Assembly: GCA_947497585.1 (NCBI GenBank)
Contig: CANMHG010000003.1
Coordinates: 1-64,000, forward strand
Source: an uncultured Bacillaceae bacterium
Lineage (GTDB): Bacteria; Bacillota; Bacilli; Bacillales; Bacillaceae_L
DNA: 64,000 nt
Direction of reading: 5' to 3'
A program made the position numbers and the translations under genes. Of the stretch, positions 16,497 to 25,733 are shown piece by piece (the first letter of the stretch is position 1; each line of letters opens with the position of its first letter). The notes under the pieces are model-generated. The model saw only the letters and a list, made by a program, of their open reading frames with translations, did no database searches and was not told the DNA's origin.

Positions 16497-18893
16497 TTAC
16501 TTAAGTTGGAAGTTTACACCAACTAAATCTGTTTTACCAGCTTTTGTAGCATAGGCATATACGTTGTAGTAGCCTGGTGCTAGTTTTTGACCATTGATGG
16601 TTCCATCCCAATCATAAGCTTGGAATCCAGCACCAACGTTTGTTAGTGTTGTGATATCGCCAACATACTTGAGTGGAGCACCTGCGCTATTTGATGCGTA
16701 AACGAATAATTCAACTGTTTCAGCACCTGTCGGGTAGTACCCTTCAATTACAACTTTATCGCTGCTAACTTGTGTAGCATATAAGTGTGTTACACGCTTA
16801 TAATCTGGCTCTTGAACAAATAGAATTGTAGGAACATTAAACGATGTTGTGCCATCACTTACAACGATTGTTCCTTCATAGTATCCAGGAGCAAGTTGAC
16901 CCGCATAAACCTCAACGTTAAATCTTACAGTTTGTGTGGATTTAGCATTCACTCTTGTATTATTGCTAGTGATTACTTTAATACCAGCTGGATTACCGTT
17001 GATGCTTGCTTCAAAAGTATATCTTTTTGCACTGTCTGAAAGGTTTTGAATAGTAAAACTTTGCTTTTTAACCTGTGCCTCATCTGTTTTTAAGAATGTT
17101 CCAAACGAATGGCTACCAGGAGTAACTAAAGTTTTTGCATTAATAGCATCTAATGGACGTATGCTTCCAGCACCTTGTGAATTGTGCGGGTAAATCTTTC
17201 CGCTTGCATCATAAAGGTCCACAGCTGTGTTCATTAAGGCTGCTTTTACTTGGTCAACAGTCCAAGTTGGATTTGCTTGCAAAATTAGAGCTGCCGCTCC
17301 AGCTACGTGTGGAGATGCCATACTAGTTCCTTGTAAAGCTGCGTACGTATTTCCAGGGAATGTACTAACAATTGCTACACCCGGTGCAGATACATCAGGC
17401 TTAATCATCCATGTACCGATTGCAGGACCACGAGATGAGAAGCTTGCTACTGTTTCACCAACACGGTGAGAATATGCAACATTAAACTTAATTTTATTTT
17501 TTCCAGCTGCTAATTCAGCAAGAAGTTTTTGACCATCCGCTAATGTTGTTTTAATTGTTGGAACGGCTAAACCAGGAACATCTGCATGCTCACCAGCAAC
17601 GTTATTATAAATAATTGCCCCAACAGCACCTGCATTTTTTGCATTTTGTGCTTTATCAACGAATGCGAAATCCCCACGACTAATTAATGCGATTTTACCA
17701 GTAAGATCTTTACCTGCAAAATCAGAAGCCGCACCTAAACCAACATGTACAAATTCGAACTCCTTACTATTAAGTGCAAGTAATGAATCTGCACTTGGGA
17801 AACCCTGTACTTTTGCAGAAGGATAAGCTACACCTTCAGAAGTAAATAATACTGAATTATACACATCATAAGGTAGTTGTGTTGCACCTACAGAAATCGC
17901 TTGACGAGATGTTCCAGGTGAACCAACTGTCCAGTTGTTCGGACCGCTGTTACCATTAGAAGTTACAGCAACAACACCCTCTGCCATTGCCCAATCTAAA
18001 GCAATACTAGTTGCCCAGTCCGGAGCATTTAATGAGTTTCCTAAAGATAGATTCATAATGTCAGCGCCATCTTTAACCGCTAATTCAACTCCAGCTACAA
18101 CATCTTCTGTTGTACCGCCATTAGGACCAAGAACACGGTAACCTAAAAGTTTTGCTTCTGGTGCTACACCTTTGATTAACCCATTAGCTGCAACTGTACC
18201 TGCAACGTGTGTGCCATGGTATTGCCCAGGACCTTCTTGAGGATCATTGTCGTCATTTACAAAATCGTATCCTTTATAGTCACCGAAAGCGTGTGCTAAA
18301 TCTGGGTGAGTGTAGTCAACCCCAGTGTCAATTACTGCTACAGTGATGCCTTTACCAGTGAATCCAGCGTTCCATGCTTTGTCTGCACCAATAAATGGAG
18401 CGCTATCAACCATTGCAGGGCTGAATACTTCTTCAGTTAGGATTTGACCTTCTCCAACTTGAGATTCAGTATATGTAACGTTAGGATAAACTGCTTTAAC
18501 TCCAGGTACTGCAAGTAGCGCAGGGATTTCATTCGCTGCTAGCTCTACTGAGAATCCAGAGAAAACATAATCATATTCACGTCCAACTTTACTAGATTTA
18601 GCTGCTTTACCAACCGCATCTTTCACTTGTTTACGAGCTTTTGCAAGACTTGCTTTTGTTTGATTCTTGCCTTTATGCTTTGCTTCAACAATTGACTCTT
18701 CTACTAGTTCAACGATAACTGTCGTAGATTTTGAAGAGTTTACATCTACATTACCAAAAAGTTCTGCTAGTTTTTGAGGTGTTACAGTTGCACCCGTCTG
18801 TGCAGTCGTACCCATTCCAAACGTTGAAAATACTAATAGAAACGCTAGTAGAATAAGGGAGGACCGTAGGAATCGTTTCTTGCTCATTGTCAT
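16497..18893 (-). CDS. Secreted S8 protease with PA domain (Vpr-like)
   Basis: A 798-residue secreted subtilase similar in size and layout to B. subtilis Vpr. Signal peptide (residues 1-33), I9 pro-domain (about 56-142), catalytic Asp189 (AVIDTGVDYTHPD), His226 (YHGTHVAGT), Ser524 (GTSMASPHVAG). A PA domain is inserted between the His and Ser at about 370-470 (GKIALISRGDFAFVDK). The C-terminal part has Fn3-like and FlgD-like beta domains (YDWDGTINGQ). Three ATGs cluster at the start; 18893 has the best spacing to AAAAGGAG. An ATAGTACTTTT motif lies about 75 bases upstream. Confidence 0.92.
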   Translation of the reverse strand: MTMSKKRFLRSSLILLAFLLVFSTFGMGTTAQTGATVTPQKLAELFGNVDVNSSKSTTVIVELVEESIVEAKHKGKNQTKASLAKARKQVKDAVGKAAKSSKVGREYDYVFSGFSVELAANEIPALLAVPGVKAVYPNVTYTESQVGEGQILTEEVFSPAMVDSAPFIGADKAWNAGFTGKGITVAVIDTGVDYTHPDLAHAFGDYKGYDFVNDDNDPQEGPGQYHGTHVAGTVAANGLIKGVAPEAKLLGYRVLGPNGGTTEDVVAGVELAVKDGADIMNLSLGNSLNAPDWATSIALDWAMAEGVVAVTSNGNSGPNNWTVGSPGTSRQAISVGATQLPYDVYNSVLFTSEGVAYPSAKVQGFPSADSLLALNSKEFEFVHVGLGAASDFAGKDLTGKIALISRGDFAFVDKAQNAKNAGAVGAIIYNNVAGEHADVPGLAVPTIKTTLADGQKLLAELAAGKNKIKFNVAYSHRVGETVASFSSRGPAIGTWMIKPDVSAPGVAIVSTFPGNTYAALQGTSMASPHVAGAAALILQANPTWTVDQVKAALMNTAVDLYDASGKIYPHNSQGAGSIRPLDAINAKTLVTPGSHSFGTFLKTDEAQVKKQSFTIQNLSDSAKRYTFEASINGNPAGIKVITSNNTRVNAKSTQTVRFNVEVYAGQLAPGYYEGTIVVSDGTTSFNVPTILFVQEPDYKRVTHLYATQVSSDKVVIEGYYPTGAETVELFVYASNSAGAPLKYVGDITTLTNVGAGFQAYDWDGTINGQKLAPGYYNVYAYATKAGKTDLVGVNFQLK

Positions 18894-19162
18894 GTACATC
18901 TCCTTTTCGCTTTAAGTTAACCTGAGGGATTAGGCTCATTGTTTTAATTTTAGGTAAATTCAGACAAAAGTACTATAGGACATTATAACTATTTTTATAA
19001 TATTCTAAAAATTTTTAATAAGGAAAAAGTAGCATGTCAAAGGTCTTTTTAGAAAAGGGATAACTGAATAAGATATTGAGTGAAGCAAAGTGTTAATAAA
19101 AATCATTATCGAAGTAATCTAGTTAACAATAATACTAACAACTTTATAAAAATGTTAGGAAA

Positions 19163-19197
19163 CAAAAAAAGACTAGTAACCTAAATAGATTACTAGC
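19163..19197 (-). terminator. Intrinsic terminator of the large subtilase gene
   Basis: On the minus strand CTAGTAA pairs with TTACTAG (19190-19196 with 19173-19179) and is followed by TCTTTTTTT. Confidence 0.82.
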
Positions 19198-19216
19198 CTA
19201 TATTTTTAAATCGTTT

Positions 19217-22200
19217 TTAGTTTTTCCCTTTACCGTTGTTACCTATTTTTACAGTCTCTGAAGATTCATTACCTGCATTATCAACTGCAACGACTGTAAT
19301 TTCTTGACCTTCTGTAACCTTTTCAGCAAAAACATGCTCTGTTTCACCATTTACATATGGTGCTTCTGTAATAAGTTCTCCATCAACCATCACAAACCAG
19401 TATGCAACACCACTTGTTTTATCTGTAGCATCAACTGAAACTGTTTGGTAGTCTTTACTTAACATTGTTTTAACTTTTGGTGCTGTTACATCTAGCTTCA
19501 CTGGGAATGTAAAGCTTTGAGCTACAGCGCCTTCAAAGTCAAGAGTTGCTTCTACTTGCATGTAATATTGACCTTCTGGAGCTCTCTTGCCATTATGCAT
19601 TGTACCATCCCATGTCCAGTCAGAATATAGGTAGTACTGTGCGCCTCTACCGCCATCATAGTAGTTCTTGCGTACGAATTCTTCAGAAGCAATTTCTTTA
19701 ACTACTTTTCCATCAGCATTTAATACATTAAGATTTAATTTTTTTGCATTTCGAAGTAGAGATAATAGGTAAGTTGCACTTTCATTCTTGCCATCACCAT
19801 TTGGTGAGATAGCAATAAGATTCGGGTCTAATTGCCCTGTTGCTTGGTCAACACCTAAGAAATCGTAGCTGCCTCCACCAGTGTGAGTAAGGACACCTGT
19901 CATTCCATAGTATGACATTGAATCCCAAGCTGGAGAATCTATAATTGGTGCTGAGTTCCAATCACCTTTAAATCCTACATAAGGTACAACTAGTTCCGGG
20001 TTTGTATCAGTTGGGTCTGTTAACTTAACAAAACCTTCTAACCAATAACCGTTTGTGAAATAAGATTTTAACTCCTCATCCAAATCACTTACATCTACAG
20101 TGACTTCAAACGTTGCTGTACCATTTGCAGGTACTTCGATTGTGCTGCTGTTTATAGATGCTACAGCTCCTAAATCAATTGCTCCAAACATATTAGGGGC
20201 TGATACGAAGACTCCGCCTCCATCTACAGGATAATCTGTTTGTGCACTTGCACTCACATTATAGGTCACAGCCACATCAGAATGGTTTTCAGCAGTTAAA
20301 GAGAATGTAACAACATTGCTAGTAACTTCTTTAAGAGCAACTTTTGCTTCACCAGTAGTTGAGTCAGTTACTGTAACTGGAGTTGATAATGCTTCATGAA
20401 GTTGCATTAATCCAGCACCTTGACGACGTGGAGATACAGGTGCTCCATCAAATTCTACAGGCTTAGCAGTGTTTAATAATAACTTTTTCGCAAGTTTTGA
20501 TCTTGCAGCACCATCAAATCCAAATTCTTCGTCAACTCTTTGTAATACTAGTGCTGAACCACCAGCAACGTGTGGAGCAGCCATAGATGTACCACTCTTT
20601 ACTCCATATTCATTATTATCAAGAGTAGAGTAAATTTGTCCGCCTGGTGCTGTGATTTCTGGTTTGAAATCAAGGTTCGGCGTAAGCCCCCATGATGTGA
20701 ATCCACTCATTTGACCAGCAGCAGTGTTTACCACTGTCATTTTTTCGCCACCGAAGTTAACTGTAACAGCTTTTCCTTCTTTTAATGCAGCAGCAAAGCG
20801 GTCTCCGTCAGCTTTTAACATGAACAATTGCGGAATGTTAATGGCAGCATCCGTTGCCATGTTTACTGTTCCACTTGCATTGTTATAGATAATTACCCCA
20901 GCTGCACCAGCTTTCTGAGCGTTAAGAGTTTTATCAACGAATCCAATTGCACCACGTTGAATTAATGCATATTTACCTGTAAAGTCTTTACCTTCAAAAT
21001 CAGCAGGATTTCCTAGTCCAGCATGAACTAATTCAAATGGACCACCTGAAGGTGCCGTTTGACCAGCAGATAAAAACATCACTTTTTCTACGTCAGCATC
21101 CCCGACTTTAACACCAATAGCATCTACATCCATATAAGTGTTTTCAAACGAAGCTACTGAAGTAGAATCGTAGGAAACGCTTGGTGATCCAGTTAAACCG
21201 TAATCAGGATTTGAAGCATATGGATAGAAATAGCCGTTTCCAAAGTAAGTTGAGTTACCAGCTGAAATGGACATTACCACTCCATTATCAACTGCACGTT
21301 TTACCGCTTGTTGCTCAGGAGATGAAGAGTCAACGAATCCAGCTGTAGAACCAAGACTCATATTAAGTACGTCTGCCCCTAATTTAAGTGCATCATCAAT
21401 GGCTTTAATATAAATATCGCCATATGTTGTTGCTACATTGTTACCGAATACACGTAATGCTAATAATTGCGCTTCTGGTGCAACACCTTTAATGCCGCCG
21501 TTTTCTTCGTCACCGTTTGCAGCAACCGTTCCACCTACGTGCATTCCGTGCATTCCAGTATCAGCATTGGTGTCAAGAATAACATCGTTTTCATCCATAT
21601 AGTTATAAGCATATGGAACTTTTTCATTAATGTATTTACCTGGAAGATCAAACTCAGCTTTGACCTCATTAACACGATTTTCCGATAATTTAGCTGCTGA
21701 AGGATTTGTTAAAAGGAAATCTTTGTGAGCTGGATCTAGACCAGAATCTATGATCCCAACAACCATTCCTTCACCAGTGTATCCAAAATCTCTCCAAGCT
21801 TGTTGAGCTTGTACTAGCTCTTTACTATATTTCATATCTGGGCTGTCAGTTGGAAGTTCGTACTCAGTAGCAAGGTATACACCCTTTACTTCTGTTACTT
21901 CTTTAATTTTTGCAATTTCACCGTATTTTACTTTAGCACTAAAGCCATTAACAATTGCATTGAACTCTTGTAGATATTCAATATCTACGTTTTTACCTTT
22001 GATTTTATCCTTAGCTGCTTTTTGTTTGTCATTTGCAGCCTTTTCTAATTGTTTACGCTCACCCTTTGAAAGGTTGTCGTACTTTACACCCTTTTTAGTA
22101 GCTATTTCAACAGGTGCATCACCGTCTAATTCGACGATAACTCGGACTTCTTTGTTTGGATCAATGTCTTGTAGGTCTGTTGCTAAAAGATTTGTTTTCT

Positions 22201-22318
22201 GAAGTTCAGGTTTTTGTATATCTAACTGTTGTGGAGTAAGTCCTGATGAGGCAAAACTGATACTGCTACTAAATACGAATAATAAAACTAGTAAAACGGT
22301 AGTAATCCTTTTAAACAT
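19217..22318 (-). CDS. Large secreted S8 protease, lactocepin-like layout
   Basis: 1033 residues: signal peptide (1-23), I9 pro-domain (about 57-152), catalytic Asp191 (IIDSGLDPAHKD), His257, Ser578 (SGTSMAAPHVAGG), PA domain (about 420-520; GKYALIQRGAIGFVDK), Fn3-like region (about 660-780), FlgD-like beta domain (YSDWTWDGTMHNGKRAPEG region) and C-terminal Ig-like tail. The His motif reads HGMHVGGT instead of the common HGTHVAGT. No LPXTG or SLH anchor seen, so probably released. Start ATG 22318 follows GGGAGGAAAAAC. Divergent from the unlinked membrane gene at 22805. Confidence 0.92.
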   Translation of the reverse strand: MFKRITTVLLVLLFVFSSSISFASSGLTPQQLDIQKPELQKTNLLATDLQDIDPNKEVRVIVELDGDAPVEIATKKGVKYDNLSKGERKQLEKAANDKQKAAKDKIKGKNVDIEYLQEFNAIVNGFSAKVKYGEIAKIKEVTEVKGVYLATEYELPTDSPDMKYSKELVQAQQAWRDFGYTGEGMVVGIIDSGLDPAHKDFLLTNPSAAKLSENRVNEVKAEFDLPGKYINEKVPYAYNYMDENDVILDTNADTGMHGMHVGGTVAANGDEENGGIKGVAPEAQLLALRVFGNNVATTYGDIYIKAIDDALKLGADVLNMSLGSTAGFVDSSSPEQQAVKRAVDNGVVMSISAGNSTYFGNGYFYPYASNPDYGLTGSPSVSYDSTSVASFENTYMDVDAIGVKVGDADVEKVMFLSAGQTAPSGGPFELVHAGLGNPADFEGKDFTGKYALIQRGAIGFVDKTLNAQKAGAAGVIIYNNASGTVNMATDAAINIPQLFMLKADGDRFAAALKEGKAVTVNFGGEKMTVVNTAAGQMSGFTSWGLTPNLDFKPEITAPGGQIYSTLDNNEYGVKSGTSMAAPHVAGGSALVLQRVDEEFGFDGAARSKLAKKLLLNTAKPVEFDGAPVSPRRQGAGLMQLHEALSTPVTVTDSTTGEAKVALKEVTSNVVTFSLTAENHSDVAVTYNVSASAQTDYPVDGGGVFVSAPNMFGAIDLGAVASINSSTIEVPANGTATFEVTVDVSDLDEELKSYFTNGYWLEGFVKLTDPTDTNPELVVPYVGFKGDWNSAPIIDSPAWDSMSYYGMTGVLTHTGGGSYDFLGVDQATGQLDPNLIAISPNGDGKNESATYLLSLLRNAKKLNLNVLNADGKVVKEIASEEFVRKNYYDGGRGAQYYLYSDWTWDGTMHNGKRAPEGQYYMQVEATLDFEGAVAQSFTFPVKLDVTAPKVKTMLSKDYQTVSVDATDKTSGVAYWFVMVDGELITEAPYVNGETEHVFAEKVTEGQEITVVAVDNAGNESSETVKIGNNGKGKN

Positions 22319-22804
22319 GTTTTTCCTCCCTAATCTTTAATTGAAATCATAGAATAAAAAGTGACAAATCCTCCTTTCATTTGTTAGAAACTGAAATATA
22401 TTAAGATTCAGTCAATTCCTAATATACTAAACTATAAAAAAATGGACCACCCCTAAAAAGAGATGATATCTATCCATTTTGTTGATATTTGTCTAAATCT
22501 TAAGTCAAAAAAACACCCTAAATTATGAAATGGATGTTGAAATTTTATGCTTTTTGTCTTACTGAGTCTTTTTTTGGAGAGAGAATTAAGTAGAAGTGTG
22601 TCGAGAAATTTTATAGTATAAAAGTATTACTTAGACTTAATACGTACAACTAATCAAAATATAAAAATAGTTTTATTGAATTCTTTAAATGTTACGATAA
22701 ACTAGCGATGGATAAGAAAAAATACCTAAGCAATTCGAACCTTTCTACTAATGTATTCCTTGTGTATGATTAGTGAAAACTAATATAAATGAGGAGGGCT
22801 GAAA
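22319..22804. other. 486-bp AT-rich intergenic region
   Basis: No convincing ORF or structured RNA. Seen: a TGTCGAG (one mismatch to a Spo0A box) at about 22598 and an AT-rich, promoter-like block. It serves as upstream region for both the subtilase (-) and the small membrane gene (+). Confidence 0.5.
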
Positions 22805-23095
22805 ATGAAGGGATTCTTTGTAGGTAGCAGCATGTTTATATCACTAACCATACTACTATTCAACGGTACATTCGGATACTTCCTCTTAACTTCAGTCTAC
22901 GGTACTCCAATAGGAGTATATATTTTTATTACATTATCCATTGTTGCTATCATTGCATCATTCGTGCCATTATTAATAAAATATGCGGGATATCGTTTCT
23001 ATTTTAGGGTCCTTTTATATACAAATGTCGTTGTTATCTTCTACCCATTGTTTTATAAAATCATCGCCGAGTATATAATCTCAAGATTACTCTAG
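22805..23095 (+). CDS. Small three-span membrane protein, unknown
   Basis: 96 residues with three strong membrane segments (about 5-27, 34-58, 67-90) and few charges. Start ATG 22805 follows GAGGAGGG, a very good site. No family recognised. It is the first gene of the polymer-associated region by position; involvement is only inferred. Confidence 0.65.
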   Translation: MKGFFVGSSMFISLTILLFNGTFGYFLLTSVYGTPIGVYIFITLSIVAIIASFVPLLIKYAGYRFYFRVLLYTNVVVIFYPLFYKIIAEYIISRLL

Positions 23096-23122
23096 TATAG
23101 AGGAAGACCCACGCTTCCTCCC

Positions 23123-23602
23123 TCATTCATATGACCAAAGAATTCTCCATTCATTCTCTTCCTTAACCACATAGATATTTTGTTGAAGTGTAAAGTTGCC
23201 AAACGTGCTTTTGTATTTTTGTGTAACAGGAACTTCATATACTTCATTTAAAGACTCCGCTTGTGCTGTCATTTTCCAACTACTCAAAGCCTTGGCTTCA
23301 CCTATCGAATAGTCAAACGTCTTGGCCCCCAGTTGATCGACAAATATATGATTTCGATACCTAATATAATCACTTTTTGTGAAAATGCTCTTCATCTGCG
23401 GATGAAATAATTCCCACGAGCTCGCAAAATCGTTATTCTGTTCATGCTGATAAAAAGAAGACACCGTCTTCTCAGCAGCTGCTTCAGGTGATGATTTGAA
23501 ATAAGAGAAAGCAAAAAGTAATAATGCAATGGGAACTACTATAATGAACAGTTGCGCAGGTATAGGACTTCTGTTATATCTTCTTCTCCTTTTAAATTTC
23601 AT
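23123..23602 (-). CDS. Membrane-anchored NTF2-like protein, hypothetical
   Basis: 159 residues: a very basic N-terminus (KFKRRRRYNR), one membrane span (about 17-33), then an extracytoplasmic domain beginning at about residue 38 (SPEAAAEKTVSSFYQHEQNNDFASSWELFHP). The pattern matches the opening of NTF2-like fold domains (DUF4878-type), and the C-terminus (QNIYVVKEENEWRILWSYE) is the typical last strand. It may be a binding domain; ligand unknown. Start ATG 23602. Confidence 0.75.
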   Translation of the reverse strand: MKFKRRRRYNRSPIPAQLFIIVVPIALLLFAFSYFKSSPEAAAEKTVSSFYQHEQNNDFASSWELFHPQMKSIFTKSDYIRYRNHIFVDQLGAKTFDYSIGEAKALSSWKMTAQAESLNEVYEVPVTQKYKSTFGNFTLQQNIYVVKEENEWRILWSYE

Positions 23603-23682
23603 ATGCGAAACTCCTTTATAGCTTGGTTATAGTTATGGATATGCTATAGAGAAGTTGTCCTATGCTATGAAAAACAAAAAAG

Positions 23683-23707
23683 CTCACCAAGCACTGAGCT
23701 TGGTGAG
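23683..23707 (-). terminator. Terminator of the riboswitch-linked mini-gene
   Basis: CTCACCAAGC (23683-23692) pairs with GCTTGGTGAG (23698-23707), loop ACTGA. On the minus strand the stem is followed by TTTTTTGTTTTT. Confidence 0.88.
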
Positions 23708-23709
23708 TT

Positions 23710-23841
23710 TTAACGAAAGATTTGTTTCCGTGGAGCACGACCAACCTTGAGGAAAAGTGATCGATCATTGATACAACGATAAAAACGAATCCGTACTAGA
23801 ACAAGTGGTGTCCAAATTTCCTTGAAATTATAATATGGCAT
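23710..23841 (-). CDS. 43-residue basic peptide under a cyclic-di-GMP riboswitch
   Basis: Starts at ATG 23841 behind AAGGGGG and ends right before a strong terminator. It has ten Arg/Lys residues, the sequence begins MPYYNFKEIWTPLVLVRIRF, and there is one short hydrophobic stretch (TPLVLVRIRF). An apparently longer frame upstream merely reads through the riboswitch. Placed 20 bases after a cyclic-di-GMP-I aptamer and followed by its own terminator, so it forms a complete mini-transcription unit. No family recognised. Confidence 0.65.
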   Translation of the reverse strand: MPYYNFKEIWTPLVLVRIRFYRCINDRSLFLKVGRAPRKQIFR

Positions 23842-23862
23842 ACTGATATCCCCCTTATTAGT

Positions 23863-23946
23863 TGGAGGCAGCTGGCTGGCATTGTCAACAAGACATAAGC
23901 CCCTATAGCTTTGCGTCACCCCTTTTCAGAGGCTTTGCCATTATCT
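23863..23946 (-). promoter_or_regulatory. Cyclic-di-GMP-I (GEMM) riboswitch
   Basis: The minus strand carries the GEMM hallmarks: GGCAAAGCC, then GTGACGCAAAGCTATAGGGG, a P3-type stem, and the 3' GCCAGCCAGCTGCC tetraloop-receptor side. It ends about 20 bases upstream of the ATG of the 43-residue peptide. The expected sensor of cyclic-di-GMP; ON or OFF action cannot be told by eye. Confidence 0.92.
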
Positions 23947-24052
23947 CATTGTCTTCCATAGGACAAGTTCCTGATATTACCAACAGTATACCATATAAAT
24001 TTCTAAATTTTGTCACAATTTGGTGCCGATAGTAAAAAAATTCCTAAAACTT

Positions 24053-24059
24053 TTCGACA
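24053..24059 (-). promoter_or_regulatory. Spo0A-type box upstream of the riboswitch
   Basis: TTCGACA on the plus strand (TGTCGAA on the minus strand), the consensus 0A box, about 107 bases upstream of the aptamer. Confidence 0.45.
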
Positions 24060-24076
24060 TATATTTACAAAAATAA

Positions 24077-24102
24077 AAAAGACCCCGAATAACGAGGTCT
24101 GT
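24077..24102 (-). terminator. Terminator of the secreted-protein gene
   Basis: GACCTCG/CGGGGTC stem (24081-24099) with one G-U and loop TTATT; on the minus strand followed by TTTTTTATTTTT. Confidence 0.85.
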
Positions 24103-24105
24103 TAA

Positions 24106-25128
24106 TTACTGAATTAAACTAATATCTAAAATATAGAAACGAGGCGGAGCACCTGGAGTCGAATCATATGGATAAATAAATACCGTATATTCATATCCTA
24201 TAAATTCAAATGTAATAATCTGTGTTTGATTATAAACAAAAGGTGACTCTAATTCATAAGGTACTTTCTCGATATGTGTCATCAGATCGAAATTAACAAC
24301 AAGTGATGTATGGTAAAAGTCTTCTGAATAAACAGTGTCGAACATTGGACCTTCAAACTCATACTCAGAGATTGCACTGAACTCTTGAACAATTTTAACA
24401 ATGTCACTTTGCAATGCCATCTGAACATGATCTGGTTTAATTGTTGGTAACATATCATTAGCAGCAACTAATAGATCAATCATATAATAAATATCAATTT
24501 CCTCATAAGAAAGTTCATTACTCGCTGTTTGAATTAAATCATAGACAGTGACAAAGTGAGTTAATTCATTTCGTACTGCCTCACCAGGAGCTTTATATTT
24601 TGCCAGAATGGCATCCCTGGTAGACTTCCCATACACACGGTAAAGTAAAATAGCTTGCTTTCTAATTTCAAACGAAAGTTTATGGTAGTACTCACTCGTA
24701 CGAGGAAGCATTAAGATTTCGTTATCAACTTGATGCCTTAAATCCTTAGTAAGTGCTTCAATTTTTTTACCACCTGTTAGTGCATCAATGTAAGCAACTG
24801 CGCGGTCAATATGAAGCTTTACATTAGTGGCTAATCTTGATTGAAGATTTGTTTTTGTTGTCCCATTCTTTAATGAAGAAACAGCCTTCATTGCTTTGGC
24901 ATACGAATCCTTTGTTTGGTTAAAAAGCTTCATATCTGGGTAGGTTAATGCCTTATTGTACTCATAAGATATTTGCTTTTTTAATCTATTCCCATTTGCT
25001 TCGGCATTTTTCACAAGACTCTCAGCATAAGCAGGAGACACTGCAGCTGATACCTCCATGGATGGTGTTACTAAACTAAGTAATAAAATAAAAGATAATA
25101 TAGAAATAACTAATTTTTTCGTCTTCAT
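24106..25128 (-). CDS. Secreted helical protein, unknown (SbsC-C-like opening)
   Basis: A 340-residue protein with a clear signal peptide (residues 1-28, VSA cleavage), then all-helical sequence starting AVSPAYAESLVKNAEANGNRLKKQISYE and continuing to about 215. A short beta-rich end follows (VNQTQIITFEFIGYEYTVFIYPYD region). The helical part is reminiscent of the SbsC-type S-layer domain seen in secreted proteins of Bacillus; I hold that loosely. Start ATG 25128 follows GAGAGGAG. It has its own terminator and shares no operon with the flanking genes. Confidence 0.7.
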   Translation of the reverse strand: MKTKKLVISILSFILLLSLVTPSMEVSAAVSPAYAESLVKNAEANGNRLKKQISYEYNKALTYPDMKLFNQTKDSYAKAMKAVSSLKNGTTKTNLQSRLATNVKLHIDRAVAYIDALTGGKKIEALTKDLRHQVDNEILMLPRTSEYYHKLSFEIRKQAILLYRVYGKSTRDAILAKYKAPGEAVRNELTHFVTVYDLIQTASNELSYEEIDIYYMIDLLVAANDMLPTIKPDHVQMALQSDIVKIVQEFSAISEYEFEGPMFDTVYSEDFYHTSLVVNFDLMTHIEKVPYELESPFVYNQTQIITFEFIGYEYTVFIYPYDSTPGAPPRFYILDISLIQ

Positions 25129-25354
25129 TATAATCTGCTCCTCTCTTAACAGAATATAATCGATTCGTTTTATATTAGCTATAGGTATATTAATGGAAAA
25201 TGCCAGTCGAAATTTCGTCCTATATATACAAAGTTAAACATAGTACGTTAATAATTATCAGAAAATATCGAAAACTAAATGTAATAGAAACTCGGAATAC
25301 CCTTTATACTTATAGGTAATACTAGCAATTATATAACGAAGAAGGGTGATTCAG

Positions 25355-25477
25355 ATGGAAGAAGTAAATCCAAATGTTTTCAAAGGGTTACTATGGGGAA
25401 CCGCATTAAGTATTCCACTTTGGATCTCATTTTTCGGTTGGGTAAAAGTTGTCCTTATATTTATCTCCACGTTATAA
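25355..25477 (+). CDS. 40-residue single-span peptide, paralogue of 47147-47257
   Basis: ATG 25355 follows GAAGGGTG. The core GLLWGTALSIPLWISFFGWV is nearly the same as GLLWGISLSIPLWISAIGWV in the peptide at 47257, which marks both as genuine genes. One membrane-spanning helix with a Pro kink, a hydrophilic N-terminus (MEEVNPNVFK) and a short hydrophobic tail. Function unknown. It lies about 160 bases upstream of a cyclic-di-GMP riboswitch, at the left border of the polysaccharide cluster. Confidence 0.72.
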   Translation: MEEVNPNVFKGLLWGTALSIPLWISFFGWVKVVLIFISTL

Positions 25478-25596
25478 AATCTACAATAAACACCTCAACA
25501 TCCTAAAAACTACCACTTCAAAATCATTTCAAGATACTTTACTATTAAAGTATGTTACAAAAACATTTCTAAAGTCCTATAAATTCCCCTCGAAAT

Positions 25597-25624
25597 TTGT
25601 CGATAAACTACTAGGTATCGACAA
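25597..25624. promoter_or_regulatory. Inverted repeat TTGTCGATA / TATCGACAA
   Basis: Perfect 9-base inverted repeat (25597-25605 and 25616-25624) with a 10-base spacer, just upstream of the cyclic-di-GMP riboswitch. Each arm contains a one-mismatch Spo0A box (TGTCGAT). Could be an operator. Confidence 0.5.
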
Positions 25625-25633
25625 CAGTGTTCG

Positions 25634-25716
25634 AAAAAGCATAATTATCGAAAGGTAATGACGCAAAGCTATAGGGGCTTTAAGGCCTTTTCTTGCCTAT
25701 GCCAGCCAGCTGCCGA
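25634..25716 (+). promoter_or_regulatory. Cyclic-di-GMP-I (GEMM) riboswitch
   Basis: Contains AATGACGCAAAGCTATAGGG, a stem and loop AAGGCCTTTTCTTGCCT, and GCCAGCCAGCTGCCGA, the conserved 3' side. It ends 17 bases upstream of the ATG of a 42-residue peptide. Same architecture as the copies at 23863 and 47698. Confidence 0.92.
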
Positions 25717-25733
25717 AAACGAGGAGGATAATA

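Noticed and set aside
25449-25658. 69-codon open frame overlapping the 40-residue peptide
   Set aside because: It has no ribosome site, overlaps the paralogous peptide in another frame and runs into the riboswitch. The hydrophilic Lys/Ser-rich sequence looks like a chance frame.
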